The translations under genes were made by a program, and so were the position numbers. Positions 8,208 to 17,426 of a stretch of 64,000 nt of DNA are shown piece by piece; the stretch's first letter is position 1, and the number at the start of each line of letters is the position of its first letter. The notes under the pieces are model-generated. The model was not told the DNA's origin. It was given only the letters and a program-made list of their open reading frames with translations, and did no database searches. The DNA is from Rhizobiales bacterium NRL2 (GTDB lineage: Bacteria > Pseudomonadota > Alphaproteobacteria > Minwuiales > Minwuiaceae), in NCBI GenBank assembly GCA_001664005.1, contig CP016093.1, positions 1,867,001 to 1,931,000 of the forward strand, read 5' to 3'.

Positions 8208-8873
8208 TTGAGCGACAGTCCGTTGATGAAGGTGGCAGCGATCGCCGCACCGGTTCGCCATCAGGTGGCCGAAGCGTTTCGGACGGCCATCGCCACAGGC
8301 CGCTTCGCCCCGGGCGAACGACTGGTCGAACGGGAGCTATGCGAGCTTACGGGCGCTAGCCGGACTTCCGTTCGCGAGGCGCTCCGGCAACTCGAAAGCG
8401 AGGGTCTGATCGAGATGGTGGCGCACCGCGGGCCGATCGTCGCGAAAATCACGGCTGCCCAGGCGCGGGAAATCTACGAGGTTCGCGAAGCGCTGGAATC
8501 CTATCTCGGGGCGCTGTTCGTGAAGAAGGCGTCAGCCGTCCAGGTGGGTCAACTCCGCCGGGCGGTCGCCAGGGTCGAGAAGGCCTATGCGAGCAGGGAT
8601 CTCAAGCGCATTCTGGAGGCCAAGGATCTATTCTATGGCATCCTGTTCAAGGGGGCCGCAAACGACATGATGGCTTCGGTCCTGCGAACGATGAACGCGC
8701 GCATCAGTCTGCTTCGCCGACTGTCTCTGGATAGTGGCAGCCGCTCCGAACATAGCCTCAACGAGCTGAAGAGCATTCTCGCTGGCATTGAGAACCGCGA
8801 TGAGGAATCTACGATCGAGGCCTGCCGGACACATGTCCGTAATGCTTCCAAGGCTGCTTTGGAGCGACTTTGA
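8208..8873 (+). CDS. GntR-family transcriptional regulator, FCD subfamily
   Basis: A 221-residue DNA-binding regulator. The winged helix-turn-helix occupies about residues 10-72 (GERLVERELCELTGASRTSV is the recognition region) and an all-helical FCD ligand domain covers about 80-210. FCD domains usually bind a metal through Asp plus three His. The first motif, normally DxxFH, reads KDLFYGIL, so that His is Tyr; later His residues in SEHSLNEL and CRTHVRNA are kept. The start is a TTG at 8208, supported by AAGGAG at 8195-8200 with a seven-base spacer; an ATG six codons on lacks such a site. It is divergent from the hydrolase/hydroxylase operon and is its likely substrate-responsive repressor. 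Confidence 0.9.
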   Translation: MSDSPLMKVAAIAAPVRHQVAEAFRTAIATGRFAPGERLVERELCELTGASRTSVREALRQLESEGLIEMVAHRGPIVAKITAAQAREIYEVREALESYLGALFVKKASAVQVGQLRRAVARVEKAYASRDLKRILEAKDLFYGILFKGAANDMMASVLRTMNARISLLRRLSLDSGSRSEHSLNELKSILAGIENRDEESTIEACRTHVRNASKAALERL

Positions 8874-8950
8874 CGCAGAAAAATAATGGGCTGATGCAAA
8901 TCCTCATAGACCGCAGTGAGCTATGCCCCGAAAATCGGACACCGCCGATG

Positions 8951-11068
8951 TCATGCACCTTGGTCCAGTGTCGCCCTGACCATCCGCGCCAGATCTTCAC
9001 GCTGAAAGGGCTTTTGCAGTAGTCGCCCATTCGGCTCCAGCCACCCTTCATTCAACATGGAGGTCTCCGTATAGCCGGAGGTGAAAAGCACGGGCAGCTG
9101 GGGGCGGATCTGATGGGCAGCCTCCGCCAACTGGCGCCCGCTCATGCCGCCCGACATGACAATGTCGGTGAAGAGAAGTTCGATATCCTCGTTCTGCTCG
9201 AGTATCTCCAGCGCCTCCTGCCCGTTTGCAGCCTCCATGACCCGATATCCCAGCAGCGAGAGTTGCAACACCACGAAATCCCGGACCATCGTGTCGTCCT
9301 CGGCCAGCAGAACGAGTTCGCCTTGGCCTTGCAAGGCAGGAGCAGCCGGCGACTGCTCCCGGGGCCGGGTGGCCGCATCGGCACGCGGTAGGTAAAGCTG
9401 GATCGTCGTACCCTTGCCGACTTCGGAATCGACGTCGAGATGACCACCAGTCTGCCTGATGAATCCGAAGACCATGCTGAGTCCGAGACCGGTGCCGCGG
9501 TCGGATTCCTTGGTGGTGAAGAATGGCTCGAACGCGCGGCGCATCACCTCGTCGGGCATGCCGGTTCCGGTGTCCGAAACCGCGATGCGGACATATGGAC
9601 CTGGCGCGAGGTCGGCATGCCACTGCACTGAATCCGCATCCAGCTCCGTGTTGGACACGTCGATCCGCAGCCGGCCACCCTCCGGCATCGCGTCCCGCGC
9701 ATTCAGGCAGAGATTGAGGATCGCGTTCTGGAGCTGACTGGCGTCCACGTAGGCATCATCGATGCCGCGCTCATGGGAGATTGTAATGTCGATGTGCTCG
9801 CCCAGGGTCCGCTCCAGGAGTAGCCGCATTCCCTCGATCAGTGCCGCAACATCCGTTGCTGCGGGCGCCAGCATCTGGCGCCGGGAATAGGCGAGCAGAT
9901 TATGCGTGAGCTCGGCGCCGAGCTTCGCCGCCTTCAGAATTGTGTCTACCAAGGACCTCAAGTCTTCATCGCGCCCGTCCAGCCGCTGCTCGAGTAGCCC
10001 GGCGTTCCCAATCACGACGGTCAGTAGATTGTTGAAGTCATGCGCCACACCGCCCGTGAGCTGCCCGATGGCTTCGAACTTCTGCGCCTGGCGCAACTGG
10101 CGTTCGGTTTCGCGCTGCTCGGACACGTCTGCGAGAATGGAACAGACTGCGGGCGACCCTCCCCAGTCGAAAACGGTGACCCGATTCTCGAGTTCGATGA
10201 TGGAACCGTCCCGTCGTTGTCCTTTGAGGTCGTAGGCTTCTGGCGGGTCCTCGCCCAACATGCGTTGGCGGTTGAACTGCGCAATACGGTCCCGCTCCTC
10301 CTTCGGAAAAAGGACCAGGCAGTCGGGCAGCTCAAGAATCTCGTCGACGCTGGAATAGCCGAAGGTTCTTGCCAAGGCTTCATTTCCAAGAATCGGGGCG
10401 AAGTCCCGGTGAACCAGGATGCCGACGGGGGCCGAGGCAATCACCTTTTCGAAACGCGAATGCAGCTCCTCGATACGCTGCTCTGCCTGCCGATGCTCCG
10501 TGATATCGCGCGCGACGCCGACCACGCGATAAACTTCTCCGTCTTCATTGCGGACGGGAAATCCGCGATCCTCGATCCAGCGGATCGTGCCATCCGGCTT
10601 CGTTATGCGGTACTCGGCCACATTGTTCTTTTGTTGGCGTTCCCGGATCTTTCTACGGGTGTACGCACGATCATCGGGATGGACGGTTTCCATCCATGAT
10701 CCGGGATTGCCGTACATCGCGTCGCTGGAGCGGCCCCAGATCATTTCATACGCCGGTGAGACGTAATGGATTCCACGATCGCGCGGGTCGCCGATCCACA
10801 GGACCTCGCCCACATTGTCGGCAATCAGCTCGAAACGTTTCCGAGTTTCCTCGAGGGCGGCGTTGACGGAAATGACTTCGGCCATGCCGCGACGAATGAA
10901 GAATCGGGAGATCAGGCCCAGGCCAAGCGCCGTGATCAGGACGAAACCCATTCCCTTGATGCTCTGGACCCCCGGCAGCCAGTCGCTGCTGAATTCATTT
11001 TCGACGAGCCAATCCGAACCAAGAATGTAGAGGAACCCTGCGGCCGCGTAGACCGCGGCGACACGCAT
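8951..11068 (-). CDS. Hybrid sensor histidine kinase with PAS-PAS-HisKA-HATPase-REC
   Basis: A membrane-anchored hybrid kinase of 705 residues counted from the ATG at 11068; a TTG at 11098 would add ten. Two hydrophobic segments near the N-terminus (VAAVYAAAGFLYILGSDWLV and a second around 40-60) flank a very short periplasmic loop. Two PAS/PAC units follow (about 80-325); the first has the classic RDITEHRQAEQRIEEL end. The phosphoacceptor His is in GGVAHDFNNLL (about 345), the ATPase N box is LNARDAM, and the G boxes include DTGTGMP and GTGLGLSM. A C-terminal receiver (about 585-700) has Asp in LFTDIVM and Lys in LLQKPF. The signal is probably sensed in the cytoplasm by the PAS domains. It belongs to the same signalling island as kaiBC but is transcribed separately. 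Confidence 0.93.
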   Translation of the reverse strand: MRVAAVYAAAGFLYILGSDWLVENEFSSDWLPGVQSIKGMGFVLITALGLGLISRFFIRRGMAEVISVNAALEETRKRFELIADNVGEVLWIGDPRDRGIHYVSPAYEMIWGRSSDAMYGNPGSWMETVHPDDRAYTRRKIRERQQKNNVAEYRITKPDGTIRWIEDRGFPVRNEDGEVYRVVGVARDITEHRQAEQRIEELHSRFEKVIASAPVGILVHRDFAPILGNEALARTFGYSSVDEILELPDCLVLFPKEERDRIAQFNRQRMLGEDPPEAYDLKGQRRDGSIIELENRVTVFDWGGSPAVCSILADVSEQRETERQLRQAQKFEAIGQLTGGVAHDFNNLLTVVIGNAGLLEQRLDGRDEDLRSLVDTILKAAKLGAELTHNLLAYSRRQMLAPAATDVAALIEGMRLLLERTLGEHIDITISHERGIDDAYVDASQLQNAILNLCLNARDAMPEGGRLRIDVSNTELDADSVQWHADLAPGPYVRIAVSDTGTGMPDEVMRRAFEPFFTTKESDRGTGLGLSMVFGFIRQTGGHLDVDSEVGKGTTIQLYLPRADAATRPREQSPAAPALQGQGELVLLAEDDTMVRDFVVLQLSLLGYRVMEAANGQEALEILEQNEDIELLFTDIVMSGGMSGRQLAEAAHQIRPQLPVLFTSGYTETSMLNEGWLEPNGRLLQKPFQREDLARMVRATLDQGA

Positions 11069-11433
11069 CGCTGTCCCGCCTGCCGCGCCAAATCTCAATT
11101 TCCCGGCAGGGCCGTGATTCTCGTTGGTGCTAATCGGGAGGTCTCCATGATCGGATCAGGCTGCCTCCAACCAAGCAGTGTGGAACGTCTCACGGTAGGG
11201 CGAGGCCAATACCCAAAGAACAACTGGAGCGATAGTCTACCATCTGGGCATCCTCAGGATAAGCCCAGCATGAACCGTCCCGGGTTTGTCGGAGGCTCTG
11301 ATGCTCGAATGGCCATTGGCTTGGCGAGCGCGCGCACCACATCACGCGCTAGAGAGTTGTTTAGGTGTGTTCGGCAATGGTGTGCCGCGAGCGTGTCTCC
11401 GCAGATCATTCAAGGGCAGGAATCAGCATAATC
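11069..11433. other. Intergenic region, 365 bp, between divergent signalling genes
   Basis: This gap holds the promoters of the leftward hybrid kinase and the rightward receiver gene. I found no small gene, hairpin or recognisable operator in it. Confidence 0.55.
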
Positions 11434-11820
11434 ATGAAGATACTTGTCGTCGACGACGACCGCCTGATCCGGGACATGTTCACCAACAGCCTGGAAACTC
11501 AGGGCCATGAAGTGACCGTGGCCACCGACGGAGACGATGCGCTGCGCTTGCTCGGAGAGATGAAGCCGGATGTCGTGCTTTGCGACATCATCATGCCGAA
11601 TCGTGAAGGTATCGAAACGATAGCCGAGATTTCACGTACCGAGCCGGGTCTCCCGGTCATCGCCATCACCGGCGGCGGCAAGCTCGGCCCGGCTCCACTG
11701 CTTGAGGCGGCGAGAAGGGCCGGCGCTTCCGCGGCCCTCAAGAAGCCTTTTGGAACGAAGGTTCTTCTCAACACGATCCATCAGGTCATGTCCGGAAAGG
11801 AAGCAGGCCCGGGCGAATGA
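11434..11820 (+). CDS. Single-domain response regulator (CheY-like)
   Basis: A 128-residue stand-alone receiver starting MKILVVDDDRLIRDMF. The acidic pocket is VVDDD, the phosphorylated Asp is in VLCDIIMPN (about residue 51), Thr is in AITGGGKL and Lys in ALKKPFG. No output domain follows, so it probably works as a phosphorelay shuttle or by binding a partner. The frame is open 23 codons further upstream, but the ATG at 11434 starts at the canonical first beta strand. It converges tail to tail, 15 bp apart, with a paralogous receiver on the minus strand. Both share the unusual GGGxL insert after beta 4 and an LKKPF end. Confidence 0.92.
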   Translation: MKILVVDDDRLIRDMFTNSLETQGHEVTVATDGDDALRLLGEMKPDVVLCDIIMPNREGIETIAEISRTEPGLPVIAITGGGKLGPAPLLEAARRAGASAALKKPFGTKVLLNTIHQVMSGKEAGPGE

Positions 11821-11835
11821 CCGCGCCGGACCCGG

Positions 11836-12225
11836 TCAGCATGACTCCCCGCCGCGCCGCTCGGCCAATATCCGACCGATCAGGGTGACGAGCACGCTCG
11901 GGGGAAACGGCTTCTTCAAGGTCGCGGCCGCCCCGAACTTCCGGGCCACGTCCAGCAGCGAGAGCGCATCGAGCCTTCCGCCTCCGGAAATCGCAATGAT
12001 CGGCAGGGTCGGATAGGCCTTCCGCACCGCCATGATGGTTTCCACCCCTTCCTGCGTCGGCATGATCAGATCGGTGACCACCAGATCCGGTAGCGCGCGC
12101 GAGAGTTCCTGCATGGCCTGTCTTCCGTTCTCAGCGCTCGCAACAGCGTAGCCCGCTCCCTCGAGCGCTTCCCTCAGGGTGCCCAGGACCAGCGGATCGT
12201 CATCGACAAGAAGAATTCGTTTCAT
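11836..12225 (-). CDS. Single-domain response regulator (CheY-like), end of the kai operon
   Basis: A 129-residue receiver beginning MKRILLVDDDPLVLGTLREA. The phosphoacceptor Asp is in VVTDLIMPTQEG, followed by AISGGGRLDALSLLDVARK and the conserved Lys in TLKKPFPP. It lies 37 bp downstream of the large hybrid kinase on the same strand, so it is the last gene of the EAL-like/kaiC/kaiB/kinase operon and the obvious phosphotransfer partner of that kinase. It is clearly related to the converging receiver at 11434-11820. It has no DNA-binding or enzymatic domain. Confidence 0.92.
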   Translation of the reverse strand: MKRILLVDDDPLVLGTLREALEGAGYAVASAENGRQAMQELSRALPDLVVTDLIMPTQEGVETIMAVRKAYPTLPIIAISGGGRLDALSLLDVARKFGAAATLKKPFPPSVLVTLIGRILAERRGGESC

Positions 12226-12262
12226 TCGTGGCTGCCTTCGTCGCGGTGCCGAACCATGGACA

Positions 12263-15200
12263 TCAGTCCGAGAGCACCGTCTTCAGCATTGCGACAAGCT
12301 GGCCGCGGCTGAAGGGCTTGCGCAGCAGCGGAATCGAAGGGTCGTGCTCATGAAGCCGTTCGATCATGCTCGGATCGGTGTAGCCGGACATGAGTATGAT
12401 GCCGCAATTCGGCCGTTCGCGGCGTATTTCCCTAGCGAGCCCATAGCCCGACATGCTGCCGGGCATGATCACGTCACTCAAGAGGATATCCAGCGCTGGC
12501 AATTCCTTCAGAAGATCCAGGGCCTCGACTGCACTTGACGCTTCATGAACTGTCAGACCGATGTCTTCGAGCAGCAGCCGCAGATAGTTGCGGACCCGGT
12601 CTTCATCCTCGACAACCAGGATCGTCCCTTCGAACTGATCTTCGAGATCCGCGGCGCCACCGTTGTTTCCGTCCGCTTCCGAACCGGTTGCGACAGGAAG
12701 TTCGATCATGACTCGTGTACCCTGGCCCGGCTTCGATTCCAGATGGGCCCTTCCGCCCGACTGGATCGCGAAGCCATGCACCATGCTCAAACCCAGACCA
12801 GTGCCCTGACCCACCGGTTTGGTCGTGAAGAACGGCTCGAAGGCCTTCTCGGCTGCACTGACGGACATGCCTTCGCCGTTATCGGATACCGAAAGGCGGA
12901 CGAAGGCGACAGGGTCGGCGCGATTGTCCAGGTCCTCGCAGCGGAGGATGATCGTGCCGCCATTGGGCAGCGCATCCCGGGCGTTCAGTACAAGGTTCAT
13001 GAGCGCGGTATGCAGTTGCGCTTCATCGGCCAGAATCTGATGGCAGAAATCCGGTGTTTCCACCTTGAGTTCGATATCCTCCCGGAGCGTTCGTTCGAGA
13101 AGCCGGGCGACATCCAGGAGTACCTTTTGAGGCTCGACCGCCTGAGGCGAGAGCAATTGCCGCCGGGAGAAGGAGAGGAGCCCGTCCGTCAGCGCGGCGC
13201 CGCGACCAGAAGCTTCGCGGATCGCAGCCAGCATGCGGCCTTCCTTTGTCTCGGATCCGATCCGGTCCGAGAGCATTTCCGCGTTGCCGGCAACCACCAT
13301 CAGTAGATTGTTGAAATCGTGAGCGATACCGCCCGTGAGCTGCCCCAAGGCCTCCATCCTGCTGGCTTCACGCAGCTGCTTCTCCAGTTCCCGGCGGGAT
13401 GTGATGTCCAGGTGGCTCACCAGCGCGCCGCTATGCCCGTCCAGGTTGACCGGCGATACCGTGGCGAAGAACCAGCGCATCTCCTTTTCGTCCCCACAGG
13501 GATACTCCATCTGGAACCGGTCGGTCTGACCCGACATCACGTCCAGAATGCCTTCCTGCATCTGCCGCGCCTCGACGACGCCTTCGGCCGCGGCCCGGGT
13601 GCATATGTCGATGTAATTCGCCCCGACACCACCTTCCGGCATCTGGAGGTCCCGGGCGTCGCCCTCCGAAATCCATGACCTGTTGACGAACAGGATGTCG
13701 CCGCGATGGTCGAGAACAGCGAGCATGCTGGGTACGCTGTCGAGAACCGCGCTGCGCAGATTGGACTGGATGCGACGCTCGTAGTAGCTGGCGATCAGGT
13801 GGCCGATAGCCTCGACGAACATCCTGTCGTCATCGGAGAAGGCCGCTGGGCGCGTGCTGTAGACTGAAAGTGCACCGGAAAAGCCGCCCGACGCGGTCAG
13901 CATGGGTACTGCAACTCCCGACCGTGCGCCCAATTCGACCAGACGGTGGTGCGGTCGGAATCTTTTTTCGGTCCCGTAATCGTCGCTGATGATGGTATCG
14001 CGCGAATGGAGAGCGAAGCCCAAATGCGAGTCCGTCCCTCCAACAAAGACGTATTCCTCGCGCGCATGCTCAGGCCAGCCATCCCGCGCTACGATCATCA
14101 TCTGGGATCCCGAACTGACCTGGCGCGCGATGCTCGCGAAATCGCAGTCAGTTCCCTTTCGCAACGCTCGGGCGGCCCGGTCGAGGAAGTCCTGCGAATC
14201 TTCCGCTTCGGCCGAATACTGGCTGAGTCCGGCCATAATCTGCTGCTTGACTGCTCGATCCCGGGCGCGGTTCCGGGCTCTTTCGGCGGACCGCCGCAAC
14301 GCTGCTTCCCGGTCATGGCTGCGAATCGTGAACCACGCGGCGGCGGCGGCAAGGAGAACCAGCAAAATTGCCGAACCAATATGACCGATCAGGTTCTCTC
14401 GCCACGGTGCAAGAGTTTTGTCGCGATCGATGGCGATCGCCGTCACAAGTTTGTGCTCCGGGATTACATGATAGCCAACGATACGTATCTCACCGTCGCT
14501 CTGAGGCGGCGAAGTGTATGCACCTGTGGACGCCGAGGGGATGTGTTCCGTGAACAGCGGCCGGCCAGCCAGGGAACCTCCTACAATATCGGTCGAAGGC
14601 GAGCGGGCGAGAACGATCCCGTCAGTACGTGCGAGAAGCATGACGGAGCCGGAACCAATCTCCAGGGCCGAGTGCGTTCCGGTCAGGGCAGACGGCTTCA
14701 GCGTCACGACCGCAGCATAGGCCACCTGTCCGGATCGATTGCGGAACGCCCGGACCACGGGTATCACAAGGTTGGCGGACGATCCCGTGGTCACTGGCGC
14801 TTCGATATATTTTCCGAGGTCATTTCCTTCGATCAGCGTCTTGATGCGGCGGGGATCGAAGAAGAGCACCTCTCCCGATGAAGCGCGGCGTCCGGAGGCG
14901 ACGACGATTTCATCGCGATCAAGGACCACCACGTTCTGGAATTCTGGGGAACGGGAACGGAAGGCGCGCAGCAGGCGTCCGATGTGCGCCCGGCCCCCAG
15001 CATCCAGAGTGTCTGTCTCGTTCAGATGATCTTCCAGAGAAAAGAAGAGAAGATTGATACTGTCGAAAACCTGCTTGTGGGTGCTGGCCAGATTGACGAC
15101 GAGGTTTTCTACTTGGCGTTCGGCGTCTTCGGTAAGACGCGTGTGGTCCCGGTACACGTCCAATGCCGTCTCACCCACCACGAGGACGGCGACCAGAAAC

Positions 15201-15289
15201 GAGACAATCAGGACGCGAAGGCGGAACCGGCTTTCGCGCACAGGGGGGGAGGAGTCGCTGCCGGGCGCTTCCGTCACCGTGTCCGCCAC
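12263..15289 (-). CDS. Hybrid histidine kinase: Cache-GAF-PAS-HisKA-HATPase-REC
   Basis: A 1008-residue membrane kinase. Transmembrane segments lie at about 25-45 and 305-327, enclosing a periplasmic Cache-like sensor of roughly 260 residues (it includes FFDPRRIKTLIEGNDLGKYI). In the cytoplasm come GAF (about 360-505; GVAVPMLTASGGFSGALSVY), PAS (about 515-635), HisKA with His in GGIAHDFNNLL, HATPase (N box LNARDAL, G boxes DNGEGMS and GTGLGLSM) and a C-terminal receiver with Asp in LLSDVIMPGSMSG. The start is a GTG at 15289 that overlaps the kaiB stop by 16 bp, so it is translationally coupled to the Kai proteins. It could read extracellular ligands through Cache and the KaiBC state through its cytoplasmic domains; that coupling is inference. 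Confidence 0.93.
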   Translation of the reverse strand: MADTVTEAPGSDSSPPVRESRFRLRVLIVSFLVAVLVVGETALDVYRDHTRLTEDAERQVENLVVNLASTHKQVFDSINLLFFSLEDHLNETDTLDAGGRAHIGRLLRAFRSRSPEFQNVVVLDRDEIVVASGRRASSGEVLFFDPRRIKTLIEGNDLGKYIEAPVTTGSSANLVIPVVRAFRNRSGQVAYAAVVTLKPSALTGTHSALEIGSGSVMLLARTDGIVLARSPSTDIVGGSLAGRPLFTEHIPSASTGAYTSPPQSDGEIRIVGYHVIPEHKLVTAIAIDRDKTLAPWRENLIGHIGSAILLVLLAAAAAWFTIRSHDREAALRRSAERARNRARDRAVKQQIMAGLSQYSAEAEDSQDFLDRAARALRKGTDCDFASIARQVSSGSQMMIVARDGWPEHAREEYVFVGGTDSHLGFALHSRDTIISDDYGTEKRFRPHHRLVELGARSGVAVPMLTASGGFSGALSVYSTRPAAFSDDDRMFVEAIGHLIASYYERRIQSNLRSAVLDSVPSMLAVLDHRGDILFVNRSWISEGDARDLQMPEGGVGANYIDICTRAAAEGVVEARQMQEGILDVMSGQTDRFQMEYPCGDEKEMRWFFATVSPVNLDGHSGALVSHLDITSRRELEKQLREASRMEALGQLTGGIAHDFNNLLMVVAGNAEMLSDRIGSETKEGRMLAAIREASGRGAALTDGLLSFSRRQLLSPQAVEPQKVLLDVARLLERTLREDIELKVETPDFCHQILADEAQLHTALMNLVLNARDALPNGGTIILRCEDLDNRADPVAFVRLSVSDNGEGMSVSAAEKAFEPFFTTKPVGQGTGLGLSMVHGFAIQSGGRAHLESKPGQGTRVMIELPVATGSEADGNNGGAADLEDQFEGTILVVEDEDRVRNYLRLLLEDIGLTVHEASSAVEALDLLKELPALDILLSDVIMPGSMSGYGLAREIRRERPNCGIILMSGYTDPSMIERLHEHDPSIPLLRKPFSRGQLVAMLKTVLSD

Positions 15290-15606
15290 CTATCCAGCAA
15301 GCGACGAATGTGCTCGATATCATCCAGAGTGCCGACGACGCGCAGGCTTGACCCACCGGTTCCAATCACGAGCATCGGGGTCGCCATCACGCCATCGGCG
15401 TATGCGCTCTGCGGATTTTCGAGCACATCCACGAACTGGAGGAGGTCGAGGTCGACGCCAGTTGCTTCGAGGGCGGCCTCGAGATTTCTTCGCGCCCTCA
15501 ATGTCGTCGAGCTGCCTTCGATCCCGTAGAGGAGAAGCTGCCGGGGACGCTCGGCTTGACCGTCGCCGCCAATGTCCGGACGCTGAGTTGACGCCTCGAT
15601 GCTCAT
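15274..15606 (-). CDS. kaiB: KaiB-like protein
   Basis: A 110-residue protein with the KaiB thioredoxin-like pattern: QLLLYGIEGSSTTLRARRNL (first strand and helix), LLQFVDVLENPQSAYADGVM (where the ENP loop is diagnostic), then ATPMLVIGTGGSSLRVVG and a final helix LDDIEHIRRLL. About 20 extra residues precede the fold. KaiB proteins bind the KaiC hexamer and reset its phosphorylation and ATPase state; in cyanobacteria they change fold to do so. Its ATG overlaps the kaiC stop by four bases, and its stop lies inside the kinase gene, which places it between its expected partner and a sensor kinase. Confidence 0.9.
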   Translation of the reverse strand: MSIEASTQRPDIGGDGQAERPRQLLLYGIEGSSTTLRARRNLEAALEATGVDLDLLQFVDVLENPQSAYADGVMATPMLVIGTGGSSLRVVGTLDDIEHIRRLLDRWRTR

Positions 15607-17306
15607 CGACTTTCGGACTCCGGGTCTGAGCGTCGCGAAACGCTGATGCGCCGTCGACGCTCCGACCGCATCCGTTGACGCTCATCCTCCGCTTCTTCCA
15701 GTTCTCCGATCGTCTGGTCGCGGAGCTCGACCTGACCCTTCAGGCGATCTAGCTCGGCAGCCATCGCCTTCCGTTCTTCCAGAAGGGTCTTGCGGCGCCG
15801 GTCGAAATCGCGTTCTGCAATCCGCTCGTCGCGCTCCATCTCGAACTCGCGTTCCTTGCGCGCCGTTCCCATCAGGACCTCGCCGCCCAGTGCATAGACA
15901 TCCACCAGATCGATCCCCTGGTCGGAGATGACAAGCTCACGGACCTGATGGGAATGCGAGGTGCCCCGGGATTTGACGATCGAGATGGCGCGGTTCCGCT
16001 CGCCGGCGTTGACCGCAAATGTCAGGTGAAGCCAGGTATCGGCAATGGTCGAGACATTCGACGCCGTATCGATATAGCTGCCCGGCTGCGCCTCCTTTTC
16101 GGTAAGCGAGGTCATCAGCAGCGTGATGCCCTCTCTCTTTGCATGGTCCATCAAGCGCTGGCCGGGCGTGATGGCGTGAACCTGCCCCGGCGCCTTGTGG
16201 ATCGCGGACAGCGGATCGATCACCATGCAATCAGGTCGGAGCCGATCCATCTCCGCCATGATGTTGACGATGTGATCCTCGATACCCGCCGCTCCCGATC
16301 GTAGCGACAGGAAGCGGAGCAATCCTCCATCGACCTGCGATTGAAGCTCGAGCCCGATGGATGCGGCGTTTCGCACGATCTGTTCGCCGGCCTCGTCGAA
16401 TGAGACCAGAAGCGATTTGCCGCCTCTGCGGCAGGTGGCTTCCAGAAAGCTTACGGCAAGCGATGTCTTGGCCGTCCCGGGCACGCCGCTTACCAGGATG
16501 GCGGATCCCCTGAGATAGCCGCCGCCCAGAAACTGGTCGAGACGCGCCACGCCACTGCTGACGCGTTCGGTCGAAACCTTGTGGCGGACTTCTGCGGAAC
16601 CGGGATCGGCGATCGTGATGCCCCGGGGTCCGATGATGAACGGCAGAAGACTTGAGCTGCTGGTACTGCCCCGAAGTTTGGTCACGCAGATCGTTCGGAC
16701 CGCCACCTGATCGACATGCCGCCGGCGCAGTTCGATACAGGCATCCGAGAAATAGTTCAGAAACGAACTTCTGGACGACGGCGAGGCGCCCGAGGCGTCA
16801 ATCTTTCCGGTGAGCACACAGGTCATCCCGCGTTCGCGAACCCATTGCTTCAACCGGTAAAGCTCACGTCTGGCGGCCTGTTCATCACCCAGGAGATCGA
16901 GCAGAACGTCGATCGAGTCGAAGGCCACCCGCGTTGCGCCCATGGCGTCTGCCCTGGCGCCGAGCGCCGCCAGCAGACCCTGAAGGTCGAAACGGCCTTC
17001 GATTGCGACATCGGGCCCAAGCCCGCCTTCGATGATGTCGAACCGGCCATCCGCCCGAAGTGCTGCAATATCCCAGTCGAGAGCTGCGGCGTCCGCTGCA
17101 ATTTCCTCGGCCGTTTCCTCGAAACAGACCAGAATCCCCGGCTCGTCATCACGCTCGGCGCCATGAAGCAGGAATTGCAATGACAGGATGGTCTTGCCCG
17201 AACCCGGCTCGCCATCGATCAAGGTGATGCGGCCGCGAGGGAACCCGCCTCCTGCCATGTCATCCAGAATTGTCGAGCCCGTCGACGCCTTGTTGGCCAT
17301 TTGCAT
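15603..17306 (-). CDS. kaiC: KaiC-like double-domain ATPase with C-terminal coiled coil
   Basis: Numbered from the ATG at 17306 (567 residues), this has two RecA-like KaiC domains. CI has Walker A GEPGSGKT (32-39) and the catalytic acid pair in CFEETAEE (about 63-64). CII has GVPGTAKT (274-281) and FDEAGEQ. The CII autophosphorylation segment is kept: SNVSTIADTW aligns with cyanobacterial SHISTITDT, giving Ser419 and Thr420, with Thr also at the position of Thr426. After the core an Arg/Glu-rich coiled coil runs from about 485 to 550, as in the R. sphaeroides KaiC that forms back-to-back dodecamers. The frame is open 31 codons upstream to a TTG at 17399 without a ribosome site; 17306 is the better start. 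No kaiA is present. Confidence 0.92.
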   Translation of the reverse strand: MQMANKASTGSTILDDMAGGGFPRGRITLIDGEPGSGKTILSLQFLLHGAERDDEPGILVCFEETAEEIAADAAALDWDIAALRADGRFDIIEGGLGPDVAIEGRFDLQGLLAALGARADAMGATRVAFDSIDVLLDLLGDEQAARRELYRLKQWVRERGMTCVLTGKIDASGASPSSRSSFLNYFSDACIELRRRHVDQVAVRTICVTKLRGSTSSSSLLPFIIGPRGITIADPGSAEVRHKVSTERVSSGVARLDQFLGGGYLRGSAILVSGVPGTAKTSLAVSFLEATCRRGGKSLLVSFDEAGEQIVRNAASIGLELQSQVDGGLLRFLSLRSGAAGIEDHIVNIMAEMDRLRPDCMVIDPLSAIHKAPGQVHAITPGQRLMDHAKREGITLLMTSLTEKEAQPGSYIDTASNVSTIADTWLHLTFAVNAGERNRAISIVKSRGTSHSHQVRELVISDQGIDLVDVYALGGEVLMGTARKEREFEMERDERIAERDFDRRRKTLLEERKAMAAELDRLKGQVELRDQTIGELEEAEDERQRMRSERRRRISVSRRSDPESESR

Positions 17307-17426
17307 TCGTCCCGGGAAAATTCGTGAAGGGTCCCGTTGGAGCGCTACTCCTCTTGGCGCGGGATTGGATAGGTTAGTCACCTTGGCAATCTGGTTCAAG
17401 GGACCGACATTTGGGGGGCTGTTCCG

